From DASXKD01 sp963734725 (GTDB taxonomy: Bacteria; Actinomycetota; Actinomycetes; Streptosporangiales; Streptosporangiaceae), in contig CAVTIX010000014.1 of the NCBI GenBank assembly GCA_963734725.1, positions 248,001 through 312,000 on the forward strand: 64,000 nucleotides of DNA, read 5' to 3'. The notes under the pieces are model-generated. The model was not told the origin of the DNA. It saw only the letters and a program-made list of their open reading frames with translations, and did no database searches. Positions 50,896-58,748 of the stretch are shown here, piece after piece. How positions within the stretch are numbered: position 1 is the first letter of the stretch; each line of letters begins with the position of its first letter. A program made the translations under genes and the position numbers.

Positions 50896-52068
50896 ATGCC
50901 CGGATACCAGAACGAGCAGCCGCATTCCGATGCGGCCACGGCGTGGCCGTCCGGACGGCCGCCGTTCCGCGCGGACCACGTCGGCAGCCTGCTGCGGCCG
51001 CCCGAGGTGTTGCGGGCCCGCGAAGACCTCGCGGCCGGCCGGCTCAGCGCCGATCGGCTGCGGGAGATCGAGGACGCCGCCATCCGCGAGGCTGTCCGGA
51101 TGCAGCGGGAGGTCGGGCTGCGGTCGGCGACCGACGGTGAGCTGCGCCGCGAGTCCTGGCATATGGACTTCATCTACCAGCTTGGCGGCATCAAGAAGGT
51201 CCAGGACGACACGATCAGGGTGATGTTCCACAACGAGCAGAGGACCTACGAGTGGGCGCCGCCATCTGCCCACATCGTCGCGCCGGTCACGCTGGAGCAC
51301 ACGATCTTCGGCGAGGCGTTCTCGTTCCTGCGTGACACGGTCACCACCGCGCTGCCCAAGCTAACCATCCCCTCGCTGAGCATGGTGCACTACCGCGGCG
51401 GGCGCTCGGCCATCGACGCGTCCGTCTACCCGGACCTGGACCAGTTCTGGGCCGACCTGGCCGCGGCCTACGCCGAGGAGGCGCGGCGCCTTTACGGCCT
51501 GGGCTGCCGTTATCTGCAGTTCGACGACACCAGCCTGGCGTACCTGAACGACCCGGCCCAGCGCCAGCACGTCGCGGACATCGGCGGGGACCCCGAGCAC
51601 CAGCACGAGCGCTACATCGAGAACATCAACCGGGCGCTGGCCGGCCGGCCCGCCGACCTGGCGGTCACTACCCACATGTGCCGGGGCAACAACCAGAGCA
51701 TGTGGGCGGCCGAGGGCGGCTACGAGTTCGTCGCCGAGGCGCTGTTCAACGAGCTGGGCGTGGACGGGTTCTTCTGCGAATGGGACGACGAACGCTCCGG
51801 CGGTTTCGAGCCGTTGCGGTTCGTGCCGAAGGGCAAGCGTGTCGTGCTCGGGCTGGTCACCACCAAGCGCGGCGAGCTGGAGAGCAAGGACCAGCTGAAG
51901 CGGCGGATCGAAGACGCCGCGCGGTTCGCCGACATCGACCAGCTGTGCCTGTCCCCGCAGTGCGGCTTCTCCTCCACCAAGGAGGGCAACGACCTCAGCC
52001 AGCAGCAGCAGTGGGACAAGCTCAGGCTGATCGTCGAGACCGCGCAGGAGGTCTGGGGCACATGGTGA
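50896..52068 (+). CDS. cobalamin-independent methionine-synthase-II-like (MetE C-terminal domain) protein
   Basis: A 390-residue single-domain protein like the C-terminal barrel of MetE. FRADHVGSLLRPPEVLRARE opens the family; TTHMCRGNNQSMW (His, Cys), GFFCEWDDERSG and SPQCGFSSTKEGN hold the zinc ligands. Family members transfer a methyl between folate and a thiol, or are thiol-adding enzymes such as epoxyalkane-CoM transferase. The usual homocysteine partner domain is lacking. As first gene of the gal operon it may remove a methyl group (methoxyl) or use a thiol intermediate; neither is shown. The ATG follows GGAGGA. Confidence 0.88.
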   Translation: MPGYQNEQPHSDAATAWPSGRPPFRADHVGSLLRPPEVLRAREDLAAGRLSADRLREIEDAAIREAVRMQREVGLRSATDGELRRESWHMDFIYQLGGIKKVQDDTIRVMFHNEQRTYEWAPPSAHIVAPVTLEHTIFGEAFSFLRDTVTTALPKLTIPSLSMVHYRGGRSAIDASVYPDLDQFWADLAAAYAEEARRLYGLGCRYLQFDDTSLAYLNDPAQRQHVADIGGDPEHQHERYIENINRALAGRPADLAVTTHMCRGNNQSMWAAEGGYEFVAEALFNELGVDGFFCEWDDERSGGFEPLRFVPKGKRVVLGLVTTKRGELESKDQLKRRIEDAARFADIDQLCLSPQCGFSSTKEGNDLSQQQQWDKLRLIVETAQEVWGTW

Positions 52069-52102
52069 GCCTGGTGGCTGACCGCCCGCGAGGGAGGCAG
52101 GA

Positions 52103-52843
52103 ATGAACCCGGAGGCAGGCGCCGGGCCGGTCCTGGTGGTCAGCGCTCACGCGGGCGACTTCGTCTGGCGGGCGGGCGGCGCGATGGCGCTGGCCTCCTC
52201 CCGCGGCGCGCCGGTGACGGTGCTGTGCCTGAGCTTCGGCGAGCGGGGCGAGTCCGCGCGGGCGTGGCGGGACGGCAAGCAGCTCGCGGAGATCAAGGCG
52301 CTCCGCCGCAGCGAGGCAGAACACGCGGCCGACGTGCTCGGCGCCACGATCGAGTTCCTGGACGCCGGCGACTACCCGCTGCGCGAGTCCGCGGCGCTGG
52401 TCGATGAGATCGTGCGCTGCTACCGGCGGGTCGGACCGGCCGTCGTGCTCACCCACGCCCTGGCCGACCCGTACAACCCGGACCACCCGGCGGCGGCCCG
52501 GATGGCCCTGCAGGCGCGGGTGCTGGCGCAGGCCATCGGCTACGACGCCCCAGGTGACCCGCTCGGCGCGCCGCCGGTGTTCCTGTTCGAACCGCATCAG
52601 CCCGAGCAGTGCGACTTCAAGCCGCAGGTGCTGCTGGATATCACCGAGGTGTTCAGCGTGAAGCGGCGCGCGATGGAATGCCTGGTGGCGCAGCAGCACA
52701 TGTGGGACTACTACACCGACCTGGCCCGGCGCCGCGGGGTCCAGCTCCGCCGTAACGCCGGTCCGAACCTGGGCCTGGCGCACGACACGATGGCAGAGGC
52801 CTACATGCGCGTCTACCCGCAAGTGACCGGGGCGCTCCAATGA
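52103..52843 (+). CDS. galB: 4-oxalomesaconate hydratase (GalB-type PIG-L fold)
   Basis: A 246-residue PIG-L/LmbE-fold protein. The zinc site is His16/Asp19 in VVSAHAGDF and His128 in ADPYNPDHPAA. The strings DFVWRAGGA, LSFGERGESA and FLFEPHQPEQC are specific to GalB-type 4-oxalomesaconate hydratases and set it apart from ordinary deacetylases of the fold. GalB hydrates the enol form of 4-oxalomesaconate to 4-carboxy-4-hydroxy-2-oxoadipate in gallate catabolism. The next gene begins within its stop (ATGA), giving tight coupling. Confidence 0.88.
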   Translation: MNPEAGAGPVLVVSAHAGDFVWRAGGAMALASSRGAPVTVLCLSFGERGESARAWRDGKQLAEIKALRRSEAEHAADVLGATIEFLDAGDYPLRESAALVDEIVRCYRRVGPAVVLTHALADPYNPDHPAAARMALQARVLAQAIGYDAPGDPLGAPPVFLFEPHQPEQCDFKPQVLLDITEVFSVKRRAMECLVAQQHMWDYYTDLARRRGVQLRRNAGPNLGLAHDTMAEAYMRVYPQVTGALQ

Positions 52844-53544
52844 AGAACGTGGTGGTCACCGGCTGCCCGCGCGCCGACCTCGGCGAGGTCGGCGCGCTCG
52901 CCCGGTTCGGCGTCGCCACCGTGCACGAGGCGATCGGCCGCACCGGCTACCTCGGCCCGGGGATCCGCCCGGTCCACCTGGGGTCGCGGATCGGCGGCAC
53001 CGCGGTCACCGTGGTCTGCTGGCCCGGCGACAACCTGATGATCCACGCCGCGGTGGAGCAGTGCCGCTTCGGTGACGTGCTCGTCGTCACCACCACCTCG
53101 CCGTCCACCGACGGCGCGGTCGGCGAGCTGCTCGCCACGGCGCTGCACCACCGGGGCGTCCGCGGCCTGGTCACCACCGGCGGCGTGCGGGACGTGGCCG
53201 AGCTGCACGAGATGAGCTTCCCGGTGTTCTGCGCCGCGGTGTCGGCGCAGGGCACGGTCAAGGCCACGCCCGGCGCGGTCAACGTTCCGGTCAGCATCGC
53301 CGGCCAGCAGGTCCTGCCCGGTGATGCGGTCCTCGCCGACGACGACGGGGTTGTGGTGGTGCCACGGCCGGCGGTCCCCGGCGCCCTGGCCGCGGCCCAG
53401 GCGCGGGCCGACAAGGAGCGCGCGTCCCGGGCTGCGTTCCGCCGCGGGGAACTGGGCCTGGACCGGTACGGGCTGCGGTCGGTGCTGTCCGAGCTTGGCG
53501 TCGAGTACGTGGACTACCACAGCTCCCAGGAGGCGGGCCCGTGA
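52840..53544 (+). CDS. galC: 4-carboxy-4-hydroxy-2-oxoadipate aldolase/oxaloacetate decarboxylase (LigK/GalC type)
   Basis: A 234-residue RraA-fold aldolase. The segments ARFGVATVHEAIGRTG, WPGDNLMIHAAVEQC and TTGGVRDVAELHEM (Arg117 and Asp118 as catalytic and metal-site residues) closely follow LigK/ProA aldolases. VADDDGVVVVPR near residue 165 is also typical. It splits 4-carboxy-4-hydroxy-2-oxoadipate into pyruvate and oxaloacetate, the last step of the gallate and protocatechuate 4,5-cleavage routes, using a divalent metal. Overlaps both neighbours by 4 bp. Confidence 0.9.
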   Translation: MKNVVVTGCPRADLGEVGALARFGVATVHEAIGRTGYLGPGIRPVHLGSRIGGTAVTVVCWPGDNLMIHAAVEQCRFGDVLVVTTTSPSTDGAVGELLATALHHRGVRGLVTTGGVRDVAELHEMSFPVFCAAVSAQGTVKATPGAVNVPVSIAGQQVLPGDAVLADDDGVVVVPRPAVPGALAAAQARADKERASRAAFRRGELGLDRYGLRSVLSELGVEYVDYHSSQEAGP

Positions 53545-54644
53545 CCGGGCCCGGCGGCACGCCGGTGCCCGGGGACGGCGTGCGGTGCATGCTGATGCGC
53601 GGCGGCACCTCCAAGGGCCTGTACTTCCTCGCCGATGACCTGCCCGCCGATCCTGCGGGACGGGATGCGCTGCTGCTGGCCGTGATGGGCAGCGGCCACC
53701 CGATGCAGGTCGACGGGGTCGGCGGCGCGCACCCCCTGGCCGCCAAGGTCGCGGTCGTGTCGCCGTCGCAGCGCGAGGACGCCGATATCGACTACCTGTT
53801 CCTGCAGCTCGGGGTGGACGAGCCGACGATCACCGACCGGCAGAACTGCGGAAACATCCTCGCCGGGGTCGGTCCGTTCGCCGTCGAGCGCGGGCTGATC
53901 GGCGCGGGCGGCGAGTTGACCACGGCCCGGATCCACATGGTCAACTCCCGCGCCGTGGTGACCGCCACGTTCGCCACCCCCGGCGGCCAGGTCCGGTATG
54001 CCGGGGACACCGCCATCGCGGGCGTTCCTGGCGCCGCCTCGCCGATCCTGCTCCGGTTCACCGATACCGCTGGCTCGGCCACCGGGGGCCTGCTCCCCAC
54101 CGGCAGCGTGTGCGACGTCATCGACGGCATCGCGGTGAGCTGCGTCGACAACGGCATGCCGGTGGTGATCGCCAGGGCCGCCGACTTCGGGCTCACCGGA
54201 TACGAGCCGGCCGAGGAGCTGGCCGGAAACGACGAACTGGCCCGCCAGGTGCAGGCGCTGCGGCTGGCCGCCGGGAAGCTGATGGGGCTCGGTGACGTCG
54301 CCGGCCTCTCGGTGCCCAAGACGACCCTGATCAGCGCGCCCCGCGACGGCGGGACGATATGCACCCGCACCTTCATCCCGGTCCGGCCGCACACCTCGAT
54401 CGGGGTGCTCGCCGCGGTGACCGTTGCCACCGCCCTGCTGCTCCCCGGCGGCATCGGCGCCGAGCTTGCCCAGTTTCCCGCGGCCGGGCACGTGGCTGAC
54501 ATCGAGCATCCCACCGGGCGCCTGGAGGTCGAAGTCGAACTTGACACCTCTGGCAGCCCGCCGCGCGTGCTCCGGGCGGGTGTCGTCCGCACCGCCCGCA
54601 AGCTGTTTGACGGGACCGTCTACCCGGCCCCGATCACCCGGTAA
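53541..54644 (+). CDS. galD: 4-oxalomesaconate tautomerase (GalD, PrpF family)
   Basis: A 367-residue PrpF/diaminopimelate-epimerase-fold isomerase with a GTG start overlapping the upstream stop (GTGA). CMLMRGGTSKGLYFLADDLP near residue 15 is the hallmark of GalD; NCGNILAGVGPFAVERG carries the first catalytic Cys, and GSVCDVIDGIAV the second region. GalD converts the keto form of 4-oxalomesaconate into the enol form that GalB hydrates. It is placed between the aldolase and dioxygenase genes, so the operon carries tautomerase, hydratase and aldolase together. Confidence 0.9.
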   Translation: MTGPGGTPVPGDGVRCMLMRGGTSKGLYFLADDLPADPAGRDALLLAVMGSGHPMQVDGVGGAHPLAAKVAVVSPSQREDADIDYLFLQLGVDEPTITDRQNCGNILAGVGPFAVERGLIGAGGELTTARIHMVNSRAVVTATFATPGGQVRYAGDTAIAGVPGAASPILLRFTDTAGSATGGLLPTGSVCDVIDGIAVSCVDNGMPVVIARAADFGLTGYEPAEELAGNDELARQVQALRLAAGKLMGLGDVAGLSVPKTTLISAPRDGGTICTRTFIPVRPHTSIGVLAAVTVATALLLPGGIGAELAQFPAAGHVADIEHPTGRLEVEVELDTSGSPPRVLRAGVVRTARKLFDGTVYPAPITR

Positions 54645-54654
54645 GGAGGCGATG

Positions 54655-55602
54655 ATGCCCCTGCTGCACGACATAGCCCACCTCGGCCACGCCGAGCTGC
54701 TCACGCCCGAGCCGGATAAGAGCCTGTGGTTCTTCACCGAAGTGCTCGGGCTGACCGAGAACGGCGCCAGCGGCGATTCGGTCTACCTGCGCACCTGGGA
54801 CGACTACGAGCACCACAGCCTGAAGCTGACGGCGGCGGACACGTCCGGCATCCGCCGCACCGGCCTGCGGGCCAGCAGCGGGGAGGCGCTGAAGCGCCGG
54901 GTGGCCGAGATCGAGGCAGCGGGCCTCGGCATCGGCTGGCGGGACGGCGACGCCGGGATCGGGCCCACCTATCTGTTCCGCGACCCGGACGGGCACGAGT
55001 TCGAGTTGTACTGGGAAACCGAGTGGTACCGGCCAGACGGCGCGCTGAAACCCGCGCTGAAAAACCAGGCACAGGCGTACCCCGGGCGCGGCGTGTCGGT
55101 CCGGCGGCTCGATCACGTCAACTTCCTGGCCGCGCGGGCCCAGCCGAACGGGGACTTCGTGTGCGGCGTCCTCGGCGGCCGGGTTACCGAGCAGATCGTG
55201 CTCGACGACGGCGCCATCTCGGCGCAGTGGCTGCATTTCGCGCAGAAGTCCTATGACCTCGTCTACACCAACGACTGGACCGGGTCGCACCGGCGGCTGC
55301 ATCACATCGCGTTCGCCACCGATACCCGTGAGGACATCCTGCGGGCCGCGGACATCTGCTTGGACCGGGGGGTGTTCATCGAGACCGGCCCGCATAAGCA
55401 CGCCATCCAGCAGACGTTCTTTCTCTACGTCTACGAGCCGGGCGGGAACCGGATCGAGCTGTGCAACCCGTGCGCGCGGCTGATCTTCGCGCCGGACTGG
55501 GCCCCGGTCAGCTGGACCGAGGCCGAGCGGGCGAAGGGGCAGGCCTGGGGGCTGGCCACCATCCCGTCGTTTCACACGCACGGCACCCCGCCGGCGCCGT
55601 GA
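54655..55602 (+). CDS. VOC-superfamily (type I) extradiol dioxygenase
   Basis: A 315-residue two-domain catechol 2,3-dioxygenase-like protein. The iron ligands of the type I family can be assigned in the C-terminal domain: His154 in RRLDHVNFL, His217 in RRLHHIAFAT and Glu268 in GGNRIELC, with a conserved Tyr just before it (LYVYEPGG). It should cleave an aromatic ring next to two hydroxyls. In known gallate pathways this step uses the unrelated LigB-type enzyme, so the substrate here is an open question. The start at 54655 is 5 bases after AAGGAGG; its stop overlaps the GntR start (TGATG). Confidence 0.9.
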   Translation: MPLLHDIAHLGHAELLTPEPDKSLWFFTEVLGLTENGASGDSVYLRTWDDYEHHSLKLTAADTSGIRRTGLRASSGEALKRRVAEIEAAGLGIGWRDGDAGIGPTYLFRDPDGHEFELYWETEWYRPDGALKPALKNQAQAYPGRGVSVRRLDHVNFLAARAQPNGDFVCGVLGGRVTEQIVLDDGAISAQWLHFAQKSYDLVYTNDWTGSHRRLHHIAFATDTREDILRAADICLDRGVFIETGPHKHAIQQTFFLYVYEPGGNRIELCNPCARLIFAPDWAPVSWTEAERAKGQAWGLATIPSFHTHGTPPAP

Positions 55603-56279
55603 TGCCGGTGTCGCAGGCGCCGCCCGGCACCGGGCCCGCTCCGCCGGACGCACGACTCGAGGTCGCCGGGGCGGTCCGCACCGCCATCCTGCAGGGTGAA
55701 TACGCGCCGGGGCAGCGGCTGATCGAGGCCGACCTGTGCGAGCGCTACGGCACGTCCCGGTTCATCGTGCGGTCTGCCCTGCAGGAGCTGTCCGCGCAGG
55801 GCCTGGTGGAGTTCCAGCGGAACCGCGGCGCGCGGGTGCGCGAGATATCCCTGGGCGAAGCGATCGAGATCACCGAGGTGCGCAAGCTGCTGGAAGGCCT
55901 CCAGGCAGCCCGCGCAGCGGAGCGGGTCACCACGGCGGAGGCGGCGGCGCTGCGCGGCATCGTCACCGGCATGCGCGCGGCCGTGGGCCGAGGTGAGCTG
56001 CTGCGCTACAGCGATCTCAACGCGTCGCTGCACGCGGCGATCCGGGACATCGCGGCGCACGAGACGGCTGCCCGCCTGCTCCGCCAGCTCCGTGACCAGA
56101 CCGTGCGGCACCAGTTCTCACTGTCCCTGGTGCCGGGCCGGCTGGCTGTCTCGCTGCCGCAGCACGAAACGATCGTCGCGGCGGTGACCGCTCATGATCC
56201 GGCCGCCGCCGAGCAGGCCATGCACGGCCACCTGGAGAGCGTGATCGAGGCGCTCCGGGCCCTGGCGGAACAGCAATGA
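55602..56279 (+). CDS. GntR-family regulator with FCD domain
   Basis: A 225-residue regulator. The N-terminal winged helix (about 20-85) has VAGAVRTAILQGEYAPGQRL, CERYGTSRFIVRSALQELSA and GLVEFQRNRGARV; the C-terminal all-helical FCD domain (about 95-220) contains DLNASLHAAIRDIAAHETAA and HETIVAAVTAHDPAAAEQAM, supplying metal-site His residues. It probably represses the operon until an aromatic acid or pathway intermediate binds. Encoded as the last coupled gene of the gal operon; its likely operator is at 50854-50869. Confidence 0.92.
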   Translation: MPVSQAPPGTGPAPPDARLEVAGAVRTAILQGEYAPGQRLIEADLCERYGTSRFIVRSALQELSAQGLVEFQRNRGARVREISLGEAIEITEVRKLLEGLQAARAAERVTTAEAAALRGIVTGMRAAVGRGELLRYSDLNASLHAAIRDIAAHETAARLLRQLRDQTVRHQFSLSLVPGRLAVSLPQHETIVAAVTAHDPAAAEQAMHGHLESVIEALRALAEQQ

Positions 56280-56417
56280 GACACCTTCTGTCAACCACAT
56301 GCAGTGTCGCGCCGCAGCCGCCGGGCCGAACGCCGCATCGCCCCGCGCCGCGGCTCCCCGGCGGCGAGACTCTGCTTGTCCCGGCGGCGAGGACCCCAGC
56401 CTCCCGCGCCACGATTT

Positions 56418-56472
56418 AGCGCGTCTCCGGCACGATCATGCGCGCCGTTGTCCAGCGCGCCTCCGGCACGAT
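56418..56472 (+). repeat. 19-base direct repeat upstream of the DUF1932 dehydrogenase gene
   Basis: AGCGCGTCTCCGGCACGAT (56418-56436) recurs at 56454-56472 with a single mismatch, a period of 36 bases. A weaker third copy may lie at 56401-56415. Possible regulator-binding iterons. Confidence 0.6.
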
Positions 56473-56494
56473 GTCCCGCGAGGGAGGCAATGAA

Positions 56495-57319
56495 ATGAGT
56501 AGCCGCGAGCCGCTGGTGGTGGCCGTGCTCGGTCTCGGCGAGGCCGGCTCGGAGATCGCGGCCGGGCTGTGCGCCGCGGGCGCCGTCGTGCGCGGGTTCG
56601 ACCCGCGCGTCCTGGCGACTGGCGGCGTCGCGGCGTGCACCGGCGATGCCGACGCCTGCCGGGGCGCGGCCGTGGTGGTGTCGCTGACCTGCGCGCACGA
56701 GGCCGAAGGCGCGCTGACCGCGGCCTTGCCGGAGATGCGCACCGGCGCCATCTACGCCGACCTCAACACCGCGTCCTCGGCGCTGAAGGCCCACCTGGCC
56801 GGCCTGGCGGCGACGGCAGGCATCGGGTTCGCGGACGTAGCGCTGATGGCGCCGGTGCCCGGAAGCGGGCTGCGCGCGCCGATGCTCGCCGCCGGCCCGG
56901 CCGCGCGGGAGTTCGCCCGGCGCTTCGGCGGGCTCGGCGCCAGCGTCGAGGTGCTGCCCGGCCCGGCCGGTGCGGCGGCGGCGCGGAAACTGGTGCGGAG
57001 CGTCTTCTACAAGGGGCTCGCCGCGGCGGTCACCGAAGCGCTCCGCGCGGCCCGTGCTGCCGGGTGCGAGCAGTGGCTGCGGGACAACATCTCCCGCGAG
57101 CTGACCGGCGCCTCGGCCGCGACGCTGGACCGGCTGGAGCAGGGGAGCGTGCGGCACGCGCTGCGGCGGATCGACGAGATGGCCGCGGCCAGCGAGCAGT
57201 TGCGCGGGCTTGGCGTGCCGCCGCGGGTGGCCAGCGCAAGCGAGCAGTGGCTGCGGCAACTGGCGGAAGAGCAGGGCGCCGCCGGGGATCAGCGCAGCTC
57301 GGCGAGCAGCTCACCGTAG
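56495..57319 (+). CDS. NAD(P)-dependent dehydrogenase with DUF1932 domain (6-phosphogluconate-dehydrogenase-like)
   Basis: A 274-residue beta-hydroxyacid-dehydrogenase relative. VAVLGLGEAGSEIAAGLCAAG is the cofactor motif, IYADLNTASSALKAHLA the substrate-binding strand, and Lys in AAAARKLVRSVFYKGLAAAV the catalytic residue; DUF1932 forms the C-terminal half. Enzymes of this group oxidise 3-hydroxy acids or related compounds. The ATG at 56495 has GGGAGG 7 bases before it. It is separated from the GntR gene by 215 bp and overlaps the convergent aminotransferase gene by 31 bp at the 3' end. Confidence 0.88.
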   Translation: MSSREPLVVAVLGLGEAGSEIAAGLCAAGAVVRGFDPRVLATGGVAACTGDADACRGAAVVVSLTCAHEAEGALTAALPEMRTGAIYADLNTASSALKAHLAGLAATAGIGFADVALMAPVPGSGLRAPMLAAGPAAREFARRFGGLGASVEVLPGPAGAAAARKLVRSVFYKGLAAAVTEALRAARAAGCEQWLRDNISRELTGASAATLDRLEQGSVRHALRRIDEMAAASEQLRGLGVPPRVASASEQWLRQLAEEQGAAGDQRSSASSSP

Positions 57320-58620
57320 GCGGTGACGTAGTGGGCCACGTCGTCGCGGGTCGCGGGGATCGGGACGGTGGGGCCCGCGCCCGGCAGTGCTTCCCAGATC
57401 CCGCGGTTGGCGAGCCAGACCCGCGCTAGCCGGGTGAGCCGGTCGTCGGTGAGCGCGTACGCCTCGGCCCCGGTGCGGGGCCGGGGCCCGTACCACTGCC
57501 CGGAGCGGGGCCCGAGCCGGATCACCGTCCACGGCAGCCCGGCCGACCCGATCGCCGCCTCGATCCCGTCGGCCAGTTCGCCGCCCAGCGCGGTGGTGTG
57601 CGCGTAGGCGCCGGGAAGCAGCACCTCGGTCAGCGCCGCCTTGGCCGCGGCGGCCGACAGCGGGTTACCGAACAGGGTGCCGCCGGTGGCGACGTTGCGC
57701 GCCACGTCCAGCTGCCCGCCCAGCTGAGCGGTCACCCCGTAGGCGCCCATGGGCAGCCCCCCGGCGACCGCCTTGCCGATCGTGACGATGTCCGGGTCCA
57801 GGCGCCACATCCCGGTCGCCCCGCCGGGCCCGACGACATGGGTGTGGGTCTCGTCGATGGCCAGCAAGGCGCCGTACCGACGGGTCAGGTCGCGCAGCGC
57901 CTCGTGCCAGCCGGGTTCGGGCAGCAGCAGGTGAATGCTGTTGCTCATGGCCGGCTCGGTTAGCACCAGGGCGACATCACCGGGCGCCAGCGCCGCGCGC
58001 AGCGTGTCCGGGTCGTTGAACTGGGCGATCCGCACCCGGCCGGTCACTCCCTTGGACAAGCCGCGCTGCGTCGCGCTGGGCCGGCCGTCCTTCACGTCGA
58101 CCAGGCCCTCCTCGAAGTGGCCGTGATAGTGCCCCTCGAACAGCACGATCACCTCGCGCCCGGTGACGGCGCGCGCCAGCCGGATGGCCTCGGTGTTGGC
58201 CTGGGTGGCCGACAGCGTGAACTGCCACAGCGGCACCGGGTACCGCCGGGCGAGTTCCTCGGCCACCTCCACCGACTCCTCGGTCGGCAGCAGGAACTGG
58301 GTGGACCGCGCCGCCCGCGCCTGCACCGCCGCCACGATGGCCGGGTTCGCGTGCCCGCAGAACATCGACATGTCCGAGGCGTTGAAGTCGAGGTAGGTGA
58401 ACCCGTTGACGTCGGTGAACCCGGCGCCCCGCCCATGGTCGATGTAGACCGGCGGGTCGTCGTAGTAGGCCATCCACGCCATCGGCGTGCCGTTGGGCAT
58501 GTGCGCGCGGGCCCGGGCGATCATCGCCAGCGACCGGGGCCTGGCCTCCTGGAACCGCGCCACCTCCCTTGTGTGCAGCTCCCCGATCCTGGCCCGGTCA
58601 AGATCACCTAGCGCCGTCAT
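57289..58620 (-). CDS. class III PLP aminotransferase (GSA-aminomutase-like, second copy)
   Basis: A 443-residue PLP enzyme. FTLSATQANTEAIRLARAV binds the PLP phosphate, LLAIDETHTHVVGPGG supplies the Asp, and the Schiff-base Lys is in IVTIGKAVAGGLPMGAYG. It is only distantly similar to the aminotransferase at 9470. It faces the DUF1932 dehydrogenase gene and probably processes an amino-acid intermediate of the region, but no pathway position can be set. The ATG is 127 bp from the M28 peptidase start on the other strand. Confidence 0.9.
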   Translation of the reverse strand: MTALGDLDRARIGELHTREVARFQEARPRSLAMIARARAHMPNGTPMAWMAYYDDPPVYIDHGRGAGFTDVNGFTYLDFNASDMSMFCGHANPAIVAAVQARAARSTQFLLPTEESVEVAEELARRYPVPLWQFTLSATQANTEAIRLARAVTGREVIVLFEGHYHGHFEEGLVDVKDGRPSATQRGLSKGVTGRVRIAQFNDPDTLRAALAPGDVALVLTEPAMSNSIHLLLPEPGWHEALRDLTRRYGALLAIDETHTHVVGPGGATGMWRLDPDIVTIGKAVAGGLPMGAYGVTAQLGGQLDVARNVATGGTLFGNPLSAAAAKAALTEVLLPGAYAHTTALGGELADGIEAAIGSAGLPWTVIRLGPRSGQWYGPRPRTGAEAYALTDDRLTRLARVWLANRGIWEALPGAGPTVPIPATRDDVAHYVTAYGELLAELR

Positions 58621-58711
58621 ACGACGATGCTAGAGCCCGGCCCGCGATGACCTGGCCCGTGAGGCGCTATCGATGCGTCACAGTAAGAACAGTCTGTATT
58701 GCCAGAATGGC

Positions 58712-58748
58712 TTGACATCTCAGTCGAACCGTTCTTGATTCTGGGTCA
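58712..58748 (+). promoter_or_regulatory. sigma-70-like promoter, probably leaderless, for the M28 peptidase
   Basis: TTGACA (58712-58717), a 17-base spacer, then TTGATT (58735-58740). The predicted transcription start falls at about 58747-58748, on the ATG itself. No ribosome-binding site precedes the ATG, consistent with a leaderless mRNA. Confidence 0.6.
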
